Assembly (NCBI GenBank): GCA_039177555.1
Contig: JBCDFV010000016.1
Span: 1-64,000 of the forward strand
Source: JANQGH01 sp039177555
GTDB taxonomy: Bacteria > Pseudomonadota > Alphaproteobacteria > DSM-16000 > Inquilinaceae
Length of the DNA stretch: 64,000 nt
Direction: 5' to 3'
The notes beneath the pieces are model-generated. The model was not told the DNA's origin. It made no database searches and saw nothing but the letters and a program-made list of their open reading frames with translations. The position numbers were made by a program, and so were the translations under genes. Position 1 is the first letter of the stretch; each line of letters opens with the position of its first letter. Below are positions 10,276 to 19,046 of the stretch, one piece after another.

Positions 10276-10941
10276 ATGCCTGCCACCGAGGCCGTACAGC
10301 CGGGGCAGAACTGTACCTTGTGCCCACGTCTTGCGGCGTTCAGGGCAGACAACCAAACCCAGCATCCGGCCTTCTTCAACGCACCGGTGCCCAGCTTCCA
10401 CGAGTCCGAACCGGCATCTGGCGGCGCCCAATTGCTGATCGTGGGTCTGGCGCCCGGGCTGCGCGGTGCCAATCGCACCGGTCGACCGTTCACGGGCGAC
10501 TATGCCGGCGACCTGCTGTATGCGACGCTCGTCGAATACCGCTTCGCCGAGGGAACCTACCGGGCCGACCCCTATGACGGCCTGCGCCTGCTGAACTGCC
10601 GGATCACCAACGCCGTGCGCTGCGTACCGCCCAAGAACGCACCGACCCCGGCGGAGGTCAACACCTGCCGGCGGTTTCTCATGGGCGAGGTCGAGGCGCT
10701 ACCGGACCTGAAGGCCATCGTCGCACTTGGCGGTGTTGCGCACCGGTCGGTCATCGCCGGCCATGGGCTGCGTCAGGCCGCGTTTCCGTTCGGCCACGGC
10801 GCCCTCCACCAGTTGCCCGACGGGCCGGTGCTGGCCGACAGCTATCACTGCTCGCGCTACAACACCAACACGGGCCGGCTGACCGCCGATATGTTCCGCA
10901 CCGTCTTCGCAGACGTGCGCCGCCTGATTGACGCAGGCTAG
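10276..10941 (+). CDS. Uracil-DNA glycosylase, family 5 (UDGb type)
   Basis: A 221-residue uracil-DNA glycosylase with an iron-sulfur cluster, which starts base-excision repair of uracil and other deaminated bases. The cluster ligands are likely C13, C16, C116 and C131. Motif 1 reads GLAPGLRGANRTGRPFTGD (57-75), where alanine replaces the catalytic acid of families 1 and 4, which identifies the UDGb group. The C-terminal motif SYHCSRYNTNTGRL is also typical. It follows the NYN gene by 30 bases, probably in the same transcript, and its stop overlaps the convergent gene by four bases. Confidence 0.9.
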   Translation: MPATEAVQPGQNCTLCPRLAAFRADNQTQHPAFFNAPVPSFHESEPASGGAQLLIVGLAPGLRGANRTGRPFTGDYAGDLLYATLVEYRFAEGTYRADPYDGLRLLNCRITNAVRCVPPKNAPTPAEVNTCRRFLMGEVEALPDLKAIVALGGVAHRSVIAGHGLRQAAFPFGHGALHQLPDGPVLADSYHCSRYNTNTGRLTADMFRTVFADVRRLIDAG

Positions 10942-11174
10942 GCCGCCTCGGGTGGCGTCAGGGATTGGTCCAGTAAGGCGCTGCTAAAATACAGCAGGAT
11001 CTCCGCTGCCTGGTCCTCGCCACGCAGCCGCATGACGCGCTGTAGTTCCATGGCCCTTTGATGTGCACGCCTGGGCAAGGCGGGGTCGGAATCGCTCAAG
11101 GCTTGGGCGATGGCCACGCCAACGGCGGCCGCGCCCATTTTCGTCTGGTCCAGAGAGGTCGCCGAAGCGGTCAT
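10938..11174 (-). CDS. Small hypothetical protein
   Basis: A 78-residue predicted soluble helical protein with the stretch RRAHQRAMELQRVMRLRGEDQ. The start is placed at an ATG preceded by GAGGAAGG, a strong ribosome site; a longer reading to 11267 lacks one. I do not recognise the family. It converges on the uracil-DNA glycosylase gene with a four-base overlap and lies 140 bases after the smpB end. Confidence 0.6.
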   Translation of the reverse strand: MTASATSLDQTKMGAAAVGVAIAQALSDSDPALPRRAHQRAMELQRVMRLRGEDQAAEILLYFSSALLDQSLTPPEAA

Positions 11175-11314
11175 GCCTTCCTCATGTGGGTATCGGAAGA
11201 AACCAAACTGGCTGACCGGTGGATTTGCGTTTGGGAACGCCACGGCGCCGATCAGCCGCGTGATCACGACGCTAGGTCGGCACCGTTAACCGCGCGTTAT
11301 TTCGGCTGCTGGTA

Positions 11315-11788
11315 TCAGCCTTTTTCGCGCAGCAGTCTCTGCTTTTCACGCTGCCAGTCGCGCTGTTTGACCGTCTCGCGCTTGTCGTGCTGCTTCTTGC
11401 CGCGCGCCAGCCCGATGGCGACCTTGGCCAGGCCGCGCTTGTTGAAGTAGATCGCCAACGGCACCAGGGTCACGCCCCGCCGCTGAGAGGCGCCCAAAAG
11501 CTCGTTCAACTGCTTGCGTCTGACCAGCAGCTTGCGCGGCCGCCTGGGGGCGTGGTTGAACTGGTTGGCCGGCCGGTATTCCGGAATATGGGCGTTGAAC
11601 AGGTAGAGCTCGCCCTCCATCGGCCCAGCATAGGATTCGTTCAGGCTCGCCCGACCGGCGCGCAGCGACTTCACCTCGCTGCCGGTCAGGATGACGCCGG
11701 CCTCCAGCGTGTCGTCGATGAAATAGTCATGACGCGCACGCCGATTGCGGGCGACTGTCTCGCCCTCCTGTCCCGATTTAGGTGCCAT
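11315..11788 (-). CDS. smpB: SsrA-binding protein SmpB
   Basis: A 157-residue SmpB, the partner of tmRNA (ssrA) that frees stalled ribosomes by trans-translation. Typical features are the N-terminal basic start [12 protein letters not shown], the core [19 protein letters not shown], and the basic C-terminal tail [20 protein letters not shown] that mimics a codon-anticodon helix. The start at 11788 follows the dapA stop by only five bases, so it is probably cotranscribed with dapA. The ssrA gene is not in the window. Confidence 0.96.
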   Translation of the reverse strand: MAPKSGQEGETVARNRRARHDYFIDDTLEAGVILTGSEVKSLRAGRASLNESYAGPMEGELYLFNAHIPEYRPANQFNHAPRRPRKLLVRRKQLNELLGASQRRGVTLVPLAIYFNKRGLAKVAIGLARGKKQHDKRETVKQRDWQREKQRLLREKG

Positions 11789-11793
11789 GGCTG

Positions 11794-12687
11794 CTAGTTC
11801 AGGATTCCGGCATGTTCCATCGCCGCGCGAACCGCCTTCTTGGTCTCGACAGTTATCTCCACCAAAGGCGCACGCACGGTCGGCTGGGCCTTGCCCAGCA
11901 AGCTGGCGGCATACTTCACCGGGGCCGGGCTGGCCTCCAGGAACAGGGCGCGGTGCAGCATCGCCAGCCGGTCTCGGATTCGGCCCATCTCGGCGAGGTC
12001 CCCGCGCTCCCAAGCCGTGTATTGCTCGGCGCACAGGCGTGGGGCGACGTTCGCCGTCACCGATATACAACCATGGCCGCCCTGTGCGTAGAAGGCGGTC
12101 GCCGTGATGTCCTCGCCGGAAAGCTGGCAGAATTCGGGGCCGACCTCGACCCGTGTCAGCAAGGGTCGGCCGAGGTCATTGGTCGCATCCTTCACGCCCA
12201 CGATGTTTGGCAGCTTGGCCAGCCGGGCCATGGTCTCGACCGACATATCGATCACACAGCGGCCCGGAATGTTGTAGATAAGGATCGGCAAATCGGCGGC
12301 GTCGTGGATGGCCTTGAAATGCTGGTACAACCCCTCTTGCGTCGGCTTGTTGTAGTACGGCAGGACGACAAGCGCCGCGTCGGCGCCGGCGGCCTTGGCA
12401 TGGCGCGCCAGCGAGATGGCCTCGGACGTCGCGTTCGACCCCGCGCCGGCGATCACCGGAACCCGTCCGTTGGCAACTTCGACGGCGAGTTCGACCACGC
12501 GCTCATGCTCCGCATGGCTCAGCGTCGGCGACTCGCCGGTCGTGCCCACCGGCACCACGCCGCTCGACCCTTCCTCGATTTGCCAATCGATGAATTCCTG
12601 AAACGCTTTCTCATCGACCCCGTCTTGCGTAAACGGGGTGATCAGGGCGGGAATCGACCCGCTGAAAAGAATGGAACCGTTCGCCAT
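11794..12687 (-). CDS. dapA: 4-hydroxy-tetrahydrodipicolinate synthase
   Basis: A 297-residue TIM-barrel aldolase that condenses pyruvate with aspartate semialdehyde, the first step of the diaminopimelate and lysine branch. The Schiff-base lysine is K166 in IVGVKDAT. Other active-site residues are T49-T50 (GTTGE), Y138 (LIYNIPGR) and R143. The start at 12687 gives the usual N-terminus ([11 protein letters not shown]). It is divergent from the lytic transglycosylase gene across a very short spacer and is followed closely by smpB. Confidence 0.95.
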   Translation of the reverse strand: MANGSILFSGSIPALITPFTQDGVDEKAFQEFIDWQIEEGSSGVVPVGTTGESPTLSHAEHERVVELAVEVANGRVPVIAGAGSNATSEAISLARHAKAAGADAALVVLPYYNKPTQEGLYQHFKAIHDAADLPILIYNIPGRCVIDMSVETMARLAKLPNIVGVKDATNDLGRPLLTRVEVGPEFCQLSGEDITATAFYAQGGHGCISVTANVAPRLCAEQYTAWERGDLAEMGRIRDRLAMLHRALFLEASPAPVKYAASLLGKAQPTVRAPLVEITVETKKAVRAAMEHAGILN

Positions 12688-12721
12688 GATGCGTGCCTTG
12701 GGGCAGCCTGAAAAAAGGGCC

Positions 12722-14710
12722 GTGACCATAGACAAAAGGCCTAGTCTTGCCAAGCGAGCCGCGTGGCTGCTGGTGCTGTTTGGGCTGACGCTCGCGTCTC
12801 CCGCCCAGGCCCAGCAATCCCAGCTGTCGCTGGCCGATCTTGCCATCTATCGCGCAGCCTTCGAGGCCGCCGATCTGAACGCCTGGTCGACCGCCCGGAC
12901 GCTGGTGCCGCAGGCGTCGGACCCGCTGTTGGCCGATGTGGTTGTGTGGCTGGATCTGCCGCGCCGAGACGGCGGCGCCAGCTTCGCCCAGGTCACCCAA
13001 TTTCTCGACCAGCATCCAAACTGGCCGGGCCTCACCGATCTTCGGCTGCAAGCCGAGCGTGTGATGCCGACGAACATGACGCCAGCGGACCGGGTCGCCT
13101 GGCATCAGCGCTATCCACCGCTAACCTTCGATGCGACATTCGCCTATGCCGAGGCCTTGGCTGCCCTGGGCCGTCAGAACGAGATCGGCCTTTATCTGCG
13201 CAGCCGCTGGCCAACCATTCCCATTACGCAAGGTCAACAAGACCAGTTGTTGGCGCGCTTCGGTAGTACGCTGACGACCGACGACCATTGGCGCCGGCTG
13301 GACAATCTCATCTGGGTCGGGCGGCTGGATGAAGCGCGCCGCATGCTGCCGCTGGTCGACAGCGGTCGCCGCGCACTCGGCAACGCGCGCATTCTGTTGC
13401 AGGCCCGCCAGCCTGGGGTCGACGGCGCGATCCAAGCCGTGCCGGCCAATCTGCGGAATGATGAAGGGCTGAACTATGAGCGGACACGGTGGCGCCGCCG
13501 CGCCGGGCTGGACGCCGGGGCCATCGAACTGCTGACCAGCCAGCCGGCCCAGTCCGACCACGCCAGGCGCTGGTGGACCGAACGGCACTATCAGGCGCGC
13601 GAGGCCTTCTATCGCGGCGACTACAGCACCGCCTACGCGCTCGCCAGCGACCATCGCCAACCGGGTGGCTTCCCGCTCTTGCAAGGCGAATGGCTGTCGG
13701 GCTGGGTGGCGTTGCGCCACCTCAACGATCCGGCACGCGCGTTCGGCCATTTCCAGAACCTGTACAACGCCACCAGCACGCCGATCAGCAGCGCGCGGGG
13801 CGCCTATTGGTCGGGCCGGTCGCAAGCCGCCCTTGGTAACCAGGCCGAAGCCCAGCGTTGGTACCAGTTGGCGGCCCAGCATCCGACGGCGTTCTACGGC
13901 CAACTGGCCGCCGGCGAACTGGGACAGGCGTCGGTCGCCGCGTTGGAGCCCGCGCCCGGCGTGCCCGCCGCGGCGGCCCAAGCGTTCGAGGCGGACGAGC
14001 GGGTCCAAATCGTGCGCGCCCTGGCCCAGCTTGGCCAAGCCGAACATGCCGAGGAGTTCCTCGCGGTTTTGATCTCGGAGGCCGAGACGCCAGCCGATCA
14101 TGTCCTGGTCGGCCAGTTGGCGATGGAGGCCGGCAACAATTTCCGCGCCGTGCGGGCGGGCAAGCAGGCCGTTCAGGACGGCATTCAGGTGGTCGGCTCG
14201 ACCTATCCCGTCGTCGATACCTCCACCGCGCACTCGGCGGTCGATCCGGCGCTTGTCCATGCCATCATCCGAACGGAAAGCGAGTTCGACTTCGATGCCG
14301 TCAGCGGCGCGAACGCCCGTGGGCTGATGCAGCTTCTTCCGGAGACCGCGCGACGGGTCGGCAGCCAGATCGGCGTCTCGGTCGATGCCGCCCGTCTGAC
14401 CACCGACCCGTCCCTGAACATCAGGCTGGGGTCGAGCTACCTCGCCGATCGGATCAATCGCTATGGTGGCTCATGGGTGCTGGCGATACCGTCCTACAAC
14501 GCCGGTGCTGCACGCGTGGACCAATGGATCAGCCGCTTCGGGGACCCACGGCGGATGGAACTCTACGACGCCATCGACTGGATGGAGACCATTCCGTTCT
14601 ACGAGACCCGCAACTATACGCAGCGGGTTCTGGAAACCGCGCAGGTCTACCGCCGCCTCTTGGGTGAAGGGCCGCGCCAACAAGGGCTGGAGCAGGACAT
14701 ACAACGGTGA
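12722..14710 (+). CDS. Soluble lytic murein transglycosylase (Slt70-like)
   Basis: A 662-residue exported Slt family enzyme that cleaves peptidoglycan with 1,6-anhydro product formation. A Sec signal peptide ([19 protein letters not shown]) is followed by a long alpha-superhelical U domain and a C-terminal SLT domain with the catalytic glutamate in [18 protein letters not shown] and the [10 protein letters not shown] motif. The start is unsure: GTG at 12722 gives the neatest signal peptide, while ATG at 12689 is also in frame and would almost abut dapA. Its stop overlaps the GTG start of the next gene. Confidence 0.9.
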   Translation: MTIDKRPSLAKRAAWLLVLFGLTLASPAQAQQSQLSLADLAIYRAAFEAADLNAWSTARTLVPQASDPLLADVVVWLDLPRRDGGASFAQVTQFLDQHPNWPGLTDLRLQAERVMPTNMTPADRVAWHQRYPPLTFDATFAYAEALAALGRQNEIGLYLRSRWPTIPITQGQQDQLLARFGSTLTTDDHWRRLDNLIWVGRLDEARRMLPLVDSGRRALGNARILLQARQPGVDGAIQAVPANLRNDEGLNYERTRWRRRAGLDAGAIELLTSQPAQSDHARRWWTERHYQAREAFYRGDYSTAYALASDHRQPGGFPLLQGEWLSGWVALRHLNDPARAFGHFQNLYNATSTPISSARGAYWSGRSQAALGNQAEAQRWYQLAAQHPTAFYGQLAAGELGQASVAALEPAPGVPAAAAQAFEADERVQIVRALAQLGQAEHAEEFLAVLISEAETPADHVLVGQLAMEAGNNFRAVRAGKQAVQDGIQVVGSTYPVVDTSTAHSAVDPALVHAIIRTESEFDFDAVSGANARGLMQLLPETARRVGSQIGVSVDAARLTTDPSLNIRLGSSYLADRINRYGGSWVLAIPSYNAGAARVDQWISRFGDPRRMELYDAIDWMETIPFYETRNYTQRVLETAQVYRRLLGEGPRQQGLEQDIQR

Positions 14711-15573
14711 CCGGCGCGCCGTCGGTTGCGACGGGCTATGTCTCCGCACAGGATGGAACGTCGCTGTTCTACCGGATGTATGGAGACCGATTGGCGCCGA
14801 CGTCGTCCGTCATATGCCTGCCGGGCCTGACGAGGAATTCACATGATTTTCATTATGTTGTGTCCCGACTTTCGAGCGATTTTCTAGTTATCTGCCCGGA
14901 CTATCGCGGCCGCGGACGCAGCGGCTACTGCCGGTCGGCCGGTGCCTATGCCCCGCCACAATTGGTGGCAGATCTGGCCGATCTCATGACCGCGCTCTCG
15001 GTCCATCGCGCGGCCATCATCGGCACGTCGCTGGGCGGTCTGCTGGCCTTGGGCCTGGCGGTGATGCATCCGACGAGTGTGGCGGGCGTTGTGCTGAACG
15101 ATGTTGGGCCCGACCTCGACGCCGATGCGGTGGCGCCTATCGGTAAGGCACTCGCTGAGGCCTCGTCGCCGGCAAACTGGGACGAGGCCGTACGGTATCT
15201 ACAGGACCTGCTGCCCGACCTCGGCGTGCCGGAACCGAAGTCTCAAGGCTGGCTCGATGTCGCGAAGGGCACCTGGCGTGAGACCGGCGACGGACCGCTA
15301 CGCTTCGATTTCGACGACCGGATCATCCGCCAACTGACGCCGCAAGAGGCTATACCGGATCTTTGGCCGCTGTTCCGGGCGGTTCGCCGGCTGCCGGTCG
15401 GGGTCATTCGCGGCGCCAAGTCGCCCGTATTGACCTCGGATGGTCTGGCAAGGATGCAAGAGGCGCATCCCGGCCTGATCCAGGCCACGATCGACGATGT
15501 CGGTCACGCACCACACCTAGACGAACCCGCCAGCCGAGAGGTGATCGATGCCGTCCTCAGCCACGTCAGATAG
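14707..15573 (+). CDS. Alpha/beta hydrolase
   Basis: A 288-residue alpha/beta-hydrolase-fold protein. The nucleophile is S108 in IIGTSLGGLLAL, the oxyanion region is CLPGLTRNSHDF, DYRGRGRSG follows strand 4, and the catalytic histidine lies in DDVGHAPHLDEP. The start is GTG at 14707, overlapping the Slt stop (GTGA). The 3' end overlaps the dehydratase gene by 26 bases, so the three genes form a coupled run. The substrate is unknown; this group includes esterases and haloalkane-dehalogenase-like enzymes. Confidence 0.88.
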   Translation: MTGAPSVATGYVSAQDGTSLFYRMYGDRLAPTSSVICLPGLTRNSHDFHYVVSRLSSDFLVICPDYRGRGRSGYCRSAGAYAPPQLVADLADLMTALSVHRAAIIGTSLGGLLALGLAVMHPTSVAGVVLNDVGPDLDADAVAPIGKALAEASSPANWDEAVRYLQDLLPDLGVPEPKSQGWLDVAKGTWRETGDGPLRFDFDDRIIRQLTPQEAIPDLWPLFRAVRRLPVGVIRGAKSPVLTSDGLARMQEAHPGLIQATIDDVGHAPHLDEPASREVIDAVLSHVR

Positions 15574-16546
15574 CGGCTTTTCGCTCGCCGACATCGAAGC
15601 GGCCGCACGCCGTCTAGAGGGGGTCGCGGTGCGCACGCCAGTTCTTGAGGCCCACCTGCTCAACGCGCGGGTGGGCGGGCGGCTGCTGATCAAGGCGGAG
15701 CCGCTGCAGCGGACCGGCTCGTTCAAGTTTCGCGGCGCCTATAACCGCATTAGCCAGATTCCGGACGATGAACGCCCCAATGGCGTTGTCGCTTATTCCA
15801 GCGGCAACCACGCCCAGGGCGTTGCGGCGGCGGCACAACTGTTCGGCATCCCGGCCACCATCATCATGCCGGCCGACGCGCCGGCGATCAAACGAGCCAA
15901 CACCGAAGCCTATGGCGCCAAGGTGATCGCCTACAACCGATACCGCGAGGTGCGCGAGACCATCGGCGAAAGGTTGGCGGCAGAGACAGGCGCCACCTTG
16001 GTCCGGCCCTACGACGATCATGGCATCATGGCGGGCCAGGGCACGGTGGGGCTGGAAGCCACCCGGCAGATCGACGCGGCGCCCGACGCAGTCCTGTGTT
16101 GTTGCGGCGGTGGCGGCCTGATTGCGGGCGTCTCGACAGCCGTCACGGCGGCCTGGCCCGACTGTCCGGTCTATGCCGTCGAGCCGGCGGGCTTCGACGA
16201 CACCGCGCGATCTCTGACGGCCGGGGCCATTGTCCCAAATGACGGTGCTGCGCGGTCGATCTGCGACGCTCTTCTGGCCGCACAGCCAGGCGACCTGACA
16301 TTCGCCGTCAATCGGCAGACCTTAGCCGGCGGGCTGGTCGTCACCGATGACGAGGTGCGTCGCGCCATGGCGGTCGCCTTCGAAACCCTGAAGCTCGTCG
16401 TCGAACCCGGTGGTGCCGTGGCCTTGGCGGCGGCGCTGTTCGGCAAGATCGAAACCGCGGGCCGCACCACCCTGGTGATCGCCAGCGGCGGCAACGCCGA
16501 CCCGGCGCTGTTTGCAGAGACGCTGGAGGGCCGCGTTCAAGCGTGA
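15548..16546 (+). CDS. PLP-dependent threonine/serine dehydratase (or serine racemase-like)
   Basis: A 332-residue fold-type II PLP enzyme. K60 in TGSFKFRGA binds PLP, SSGNHAQGVA is the substrate loop, CCCGGGGLIAG is the phosphate-binding glycine loop, and SGGN lies near the C-terminus. There is no C-terminal ACT regulatory domain, so it is not the isoleucine-feedback biosynthetic IlvA. A catabolic threonine/serine ammonia-lyase, serine racemase or 3-hydroxyaspartate ammonia-lyase are the realistic choices; the sequence alone does not decide. Confidence 0.88.
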   Translation: MPSSATSDSGFSLADIEAAARRLEGVAVRTPVLEAHLLNARVGGRLLIKAEPLQRTGSFKFRGAYNRISQIPDDERPNGVVAYSSGNHAQGVAAAAQLFGIPATIIMPADAPAIKRANTEAYGAKVIAYNRYREVRETIGERLAAETGATLVRPYDDHGIMAGQGTVGLEATRQIDAAPDAVLCCCGGGGLIAGVSTAVTAAWPDCPVYAVEPAGFDDTARSLTAGAIVPNDGAARSICDALLAAQPGDLTFAVNRQTLAGGLVVTDDEVRRAMAVAFETLKLVVEPGGAVALAAALFGKIETAGRTTLVIASGGNADPALFAETLEGRVQA

Positions 16547-16880
16547 CGCTCGTCTTGCGCTCTGGCCGGCAACGCACGCTCGTTTCGCTGGACGTTCGGA
16601 CCGACCACCCCTGGATCTTCGGGATTACGGGTTCCACCTGAGCAAACGGCCACAACGCTAGGCCGCGCTGAATCGCGGTCGGGCGTGGTCGAGCAGCGTT
16701 CACCAAGCAGCGTTTTTTGCCGATCCGCTATGCGCCAAAGTCGAACCATCGGGCCTGGCGAACCGTCCCCAAGCTGGTATCGTCTTAAATTTAGAGTCGT
16801 AAGATGACGGTCTCGCTTCTAGGTCGTTGTTGGTTGCTCGTAAATTCCGAAAGGTGCCTGGAGGCGAGAGGGAAATGGTA
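16547..16880. other. Gene-free spacer downstream of the dehydratase gene
   Basis: This 334-base stretch has no open frame with protein-like composition. It contains a direct repeat AGCAGCGTT (16692-16700 and 16706-16714) followed by a run of six T at 16713-16718, and an AT-rich patch near 16785-16800 that could be the promoter for the following small gene. I see no clear stem-loop terminator. Confidence 0.4.
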
Positions 16881-17252
16881 ATGGCCGATCGCTTCAAGCA
16901 CCTGAATGAATACCTGGTATCTTGGGGTCGGCCGGAGAAGATCTTGCCGGCACTGGCCGACGACTACGTGCTCGACGACCCCAGCGAATCCAAACTGGTT
17001 ACCCGATTGACGATCATTGTCTGGATGAACCGCTGGACCGAGACGATGAAGGCAGCCGGCGGCACGGGTCGGGTCGAATCCGCGGACAGCGTCGAGTACG
17101 ACCATGACGGTATCCTGGTCCGCTGGAGCTGGTGGCACGCGATCGGCACCGAGATTGAAGGATCCTCGCTGATCAAAGTCACCGATCAGGGCGTGGCCCA
17201 CCACCGCATGGCGTTCGCCCGCCCGCGCCCGGCCTGGCGCAAGACGCCGTGA
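16881..17252 (+). CDS. NTF2-like (SnoaL-type) small protein
   Basis: A 123-residue protein with the layout of an NTF2-like/SnoaL cone fold: helical start (FKHLNEYLVSWGRPEKILPALADDYVLDDP), then strands ending in DHDGILVRWSWWHAIGTEIEGSSLIKVTDQGVA. The start is the ATG at 16881, with GAGAGGG eight bases upstream; an in-frame ATG six bases earlier is possible. The fold is used by enzymes and by ligand-binding proteins, and nothing here shows which applies. Confidence 0.7.
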   Translation: MADRFKHLNEYLVSWGRPEKILPALADDYVLDDPSESKLVTRLTIIVWMNRWTETMKAAGGTGRVESADSVEYDHDGILVRWSWWHAIGTEIEGSSLIKVTDQGVAHHRMAFARPRPAWRKTP

Positions 17253-17413
17253 GAACTGGCGGTCGGCCCGCCGTGGCCGCCGCGCGCTTTGTCATGGCGA
17301 TCGCCTTCGCCACCCATTCGAAACCGTGTTGCTTCCACGCATGGCAAGGCGACGAAGCGTGATCTATGCTTCCGACCCGTCCGGTTTAATCGCTTCAATC
17401 GGAGAGTTTATTG

Positions 17414-17863
17414 ATGCGCAGCCTTTGGATCATGGGGGTCGCCTGCCTCGCGGCGGTTTTTGCCACCGCCGCCCAAGCCCAAAACGACAGCCTGCACGAC
17501 GAAATCATGCAGGCGTTCAATGCCATTTCACAAGCCTACGCCAACCGGGATACCGACACCGTTCGGTCGATGACGGCCGACGGATTCATCTGGATTGCGT
17601 CGTTCAACGGCGGCGGGCGCAGTTTGGACGACCAGTTGGCCGCCGTGTCGCAAGGCCAGTTCACCTTTTCACTGCAACCGCTTGGCGAGATGACGATCGA
17701 GTCGGTGGCCGACGACACCGCACTACAGCGGTTTCATGCCGACGTGTCGGGCGCCTTTGGGGGCGAACCGCTGCCCTCGCCGGTCGCCATCACCCTGATC
17801 TGGCTGAGGCAGGACGGCGATTGGCGCCAGCGGCTCTATCAGGAGACGCCGATTGAGGACTGA
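17414..17863 (+). CDS. Exported NTF2-like (DUF4440-type) protein
   Basis: A 149-residue protein with a clear Sec signal peptide (LWIMGVACLAAVFATAAQAQ) followed by one NTF2-like domain resembling DUF4440 (MQAFNAISQAYANRDTDTVR, then DGFIWI, ending LIWLRQDGDWRQRLYQETP). It is predicted to be periplasmic. GGAG lies nine bases before the ATG, and a TTG codon directly precedes that ATG. Function is unknown. The next gene on this strand is a cupin about 200 bases away. Confidence 0.75.
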   Translation: MRSLWIMGVACLAAVFATAAQAQNDSLHDEIMQAFNAISQAYANRDTDTVRSMTADGFIWIASFNGGGRSLDDQLAAVSQGQFTFSLQPLGEMTIESVADDTALQRFHADVSGAFGGEPLPSPVAITLIWLRQDGDWRQRLYQETPIED

Positions 17864-18057
17864 CTTGCGGTATTCCGTGCCGTAATGCCATGGCACGACG
17901 AGCCGACAATGGGAAGTCCGCCCCGAAGGGCCAGCCCCAGCTTGTTGACAGACCGGTCGCGCGCCGGCCGCTGTTCGCCCTTCTGGCGACCGTGCCTTTC
18001 GCGCCCCACGCGCTGAGCGCGGCCGCGGCCAAGGCGCAAGCAGGAGATAACGACGCC

Positions 18058-18387
18058 ATGCCAAGCAACCTGTTGGCGGACCTGCCAGATGCCTCGGCCG
18101 AAGAAGTGTTCGAGACCTTGGCCGAGTGGCCGGGCATCCGGTTGGAGCGAATTGTCTCCAACGGCCAAGTCACGCCAGAGGGCGCGTGGTACGATCAGGA
18201 CCAGGATGAGTGGGTGATCGTGCTGGCCGGCGCCGCCCGGCTGCTGATCGAAGACGAGGGCGAGATGGCCCTCGGACCCGGCGACACGGTGTTTCTGCCC
18301 GCCCACAAACGCCACCGCGTCACTTGGACGGATACGGACCAGCCAACGGTCTGGCTGGCCCTGCACGTTTGGGCGCAGGCCGAGTAG
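18058..18387 (+). CDS. Cupin-domain protein
   Basis: A 109-residue single cupin beta-barrel protein. The family pattern is clear: RIVSNGQVTPEGAWYDQDQDEWVIVLAG, then LGPGDTVFLPAHKRHRVTWTD, with the second-motif histidines that could bind a metal. The start is placed at the ATG at 18058 with AGGAG upstream, matching the usual beginning NLLADLPDA. A longer in-frame reading from 17890 would add an arginine-rich, signal-like leader but breaks family length. The substrate is unknown. Confidence 0.82.
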   Translation: MPSNLLADLPDASAEEVFETLAEWPGIRLERIVSNGQVTPEGAWYDQDQDEWVIVLAGAARLLIEDEGEMALGPGDTVFLPAHKRHRVTWTDTDQPTVWLALHVWAQAE

Positions 18388-18467
18388 CCGGGCGAACCGG
18401 TTCTGTCAGGCACTGGCCAGCCGGGCGCCGGCCAAGCGGGGCTTGGATGCCCGCAATCGCGCGGATG

Positions 18468-19046
18468 TCAGCCCGCGACCGACTGGCCGCCGCTGGCCGT
18501 GTTGCTGCTCTTGCCCTTCGCTGCATCGGCCCCGGCAAGGGACGTGACCCGCGCCGTTTCGCGCGGCCTCTCGCTCCGCTGCGGTGCCCGTTCGGGGACA
18601 GCCTCGCCAATGCTGGTGTCGCGCTTGACCATGCCCTCGATATAGGCCCCGCGCACGACCTCAAGGCTGTGGTGCAGGATGTCGCCATGCACCTCCGCCG
18701 TTTCCTGCAGCGACACGTCCTTAGAGCGAATGCGGCCATTCACCTTGCCCCAGACACGCACGATATCGGCCGCCACCTCGCCGTTGACGACGGCCGACTT
18801 GCCGATGGTCAGGCTGTTGGACGAGATGTCGCCGTCGATGATGCCGTCGATCTGAACATCGCCATCGGTCCTGAGATCGCCCGAGACCCGCATATCGGCA
18901 CTGATGACCGAGGGGGCCGTTTCCGGCGTGTTTCTTGGCGCGCTGACGGTATCGGATCGGCTGGCCGCCGGTGCGGCCGTGCTGGAATTGGACATCGCGT
19001 TGCTCTGCTTAGTCGTCGTCTTGGGTTGTTGCGATTTCGTAAACAT
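18468..19046 (-). CDS. Bactofilin
   Basis: A 192-residue bactofilin (DUF583), a beta-helical cytoskeletal protein that polymerises without nucleotide. The core repeats are visible from about residue 45 to 145: VISADMRVSGDLRTDGDVQIDG, NSLTIGKSAVVNGEVAADIVRVWGKV, VSLQETAEVHGDI, with flexible termini rich in Ser, Thr and Ala. The gene begins 38 bases inside the end of the M23 peptidase gene, so the two are translationally coupled. In other bacteria bactofilins recruit such peptidases to shape the cell. Confidence 0.93.
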   Translation of the reverse strand: MFTKSQQPKTTTKQSNAMSNSSTAAPAASRSDTVSAPRNTPETAPSVISADMRVSGDLRTDGDVQIDGIIDGDISSNSLTIGKSAVVNGEVAADIVRVWGKVNGRIRSKDVSLQETAEVHGDILHHSLEVVRGAYIEGMVKRDTSIGEAVPERAPQRSERPRETARVTSLAGADAAKGKSSNTASGGQSVAG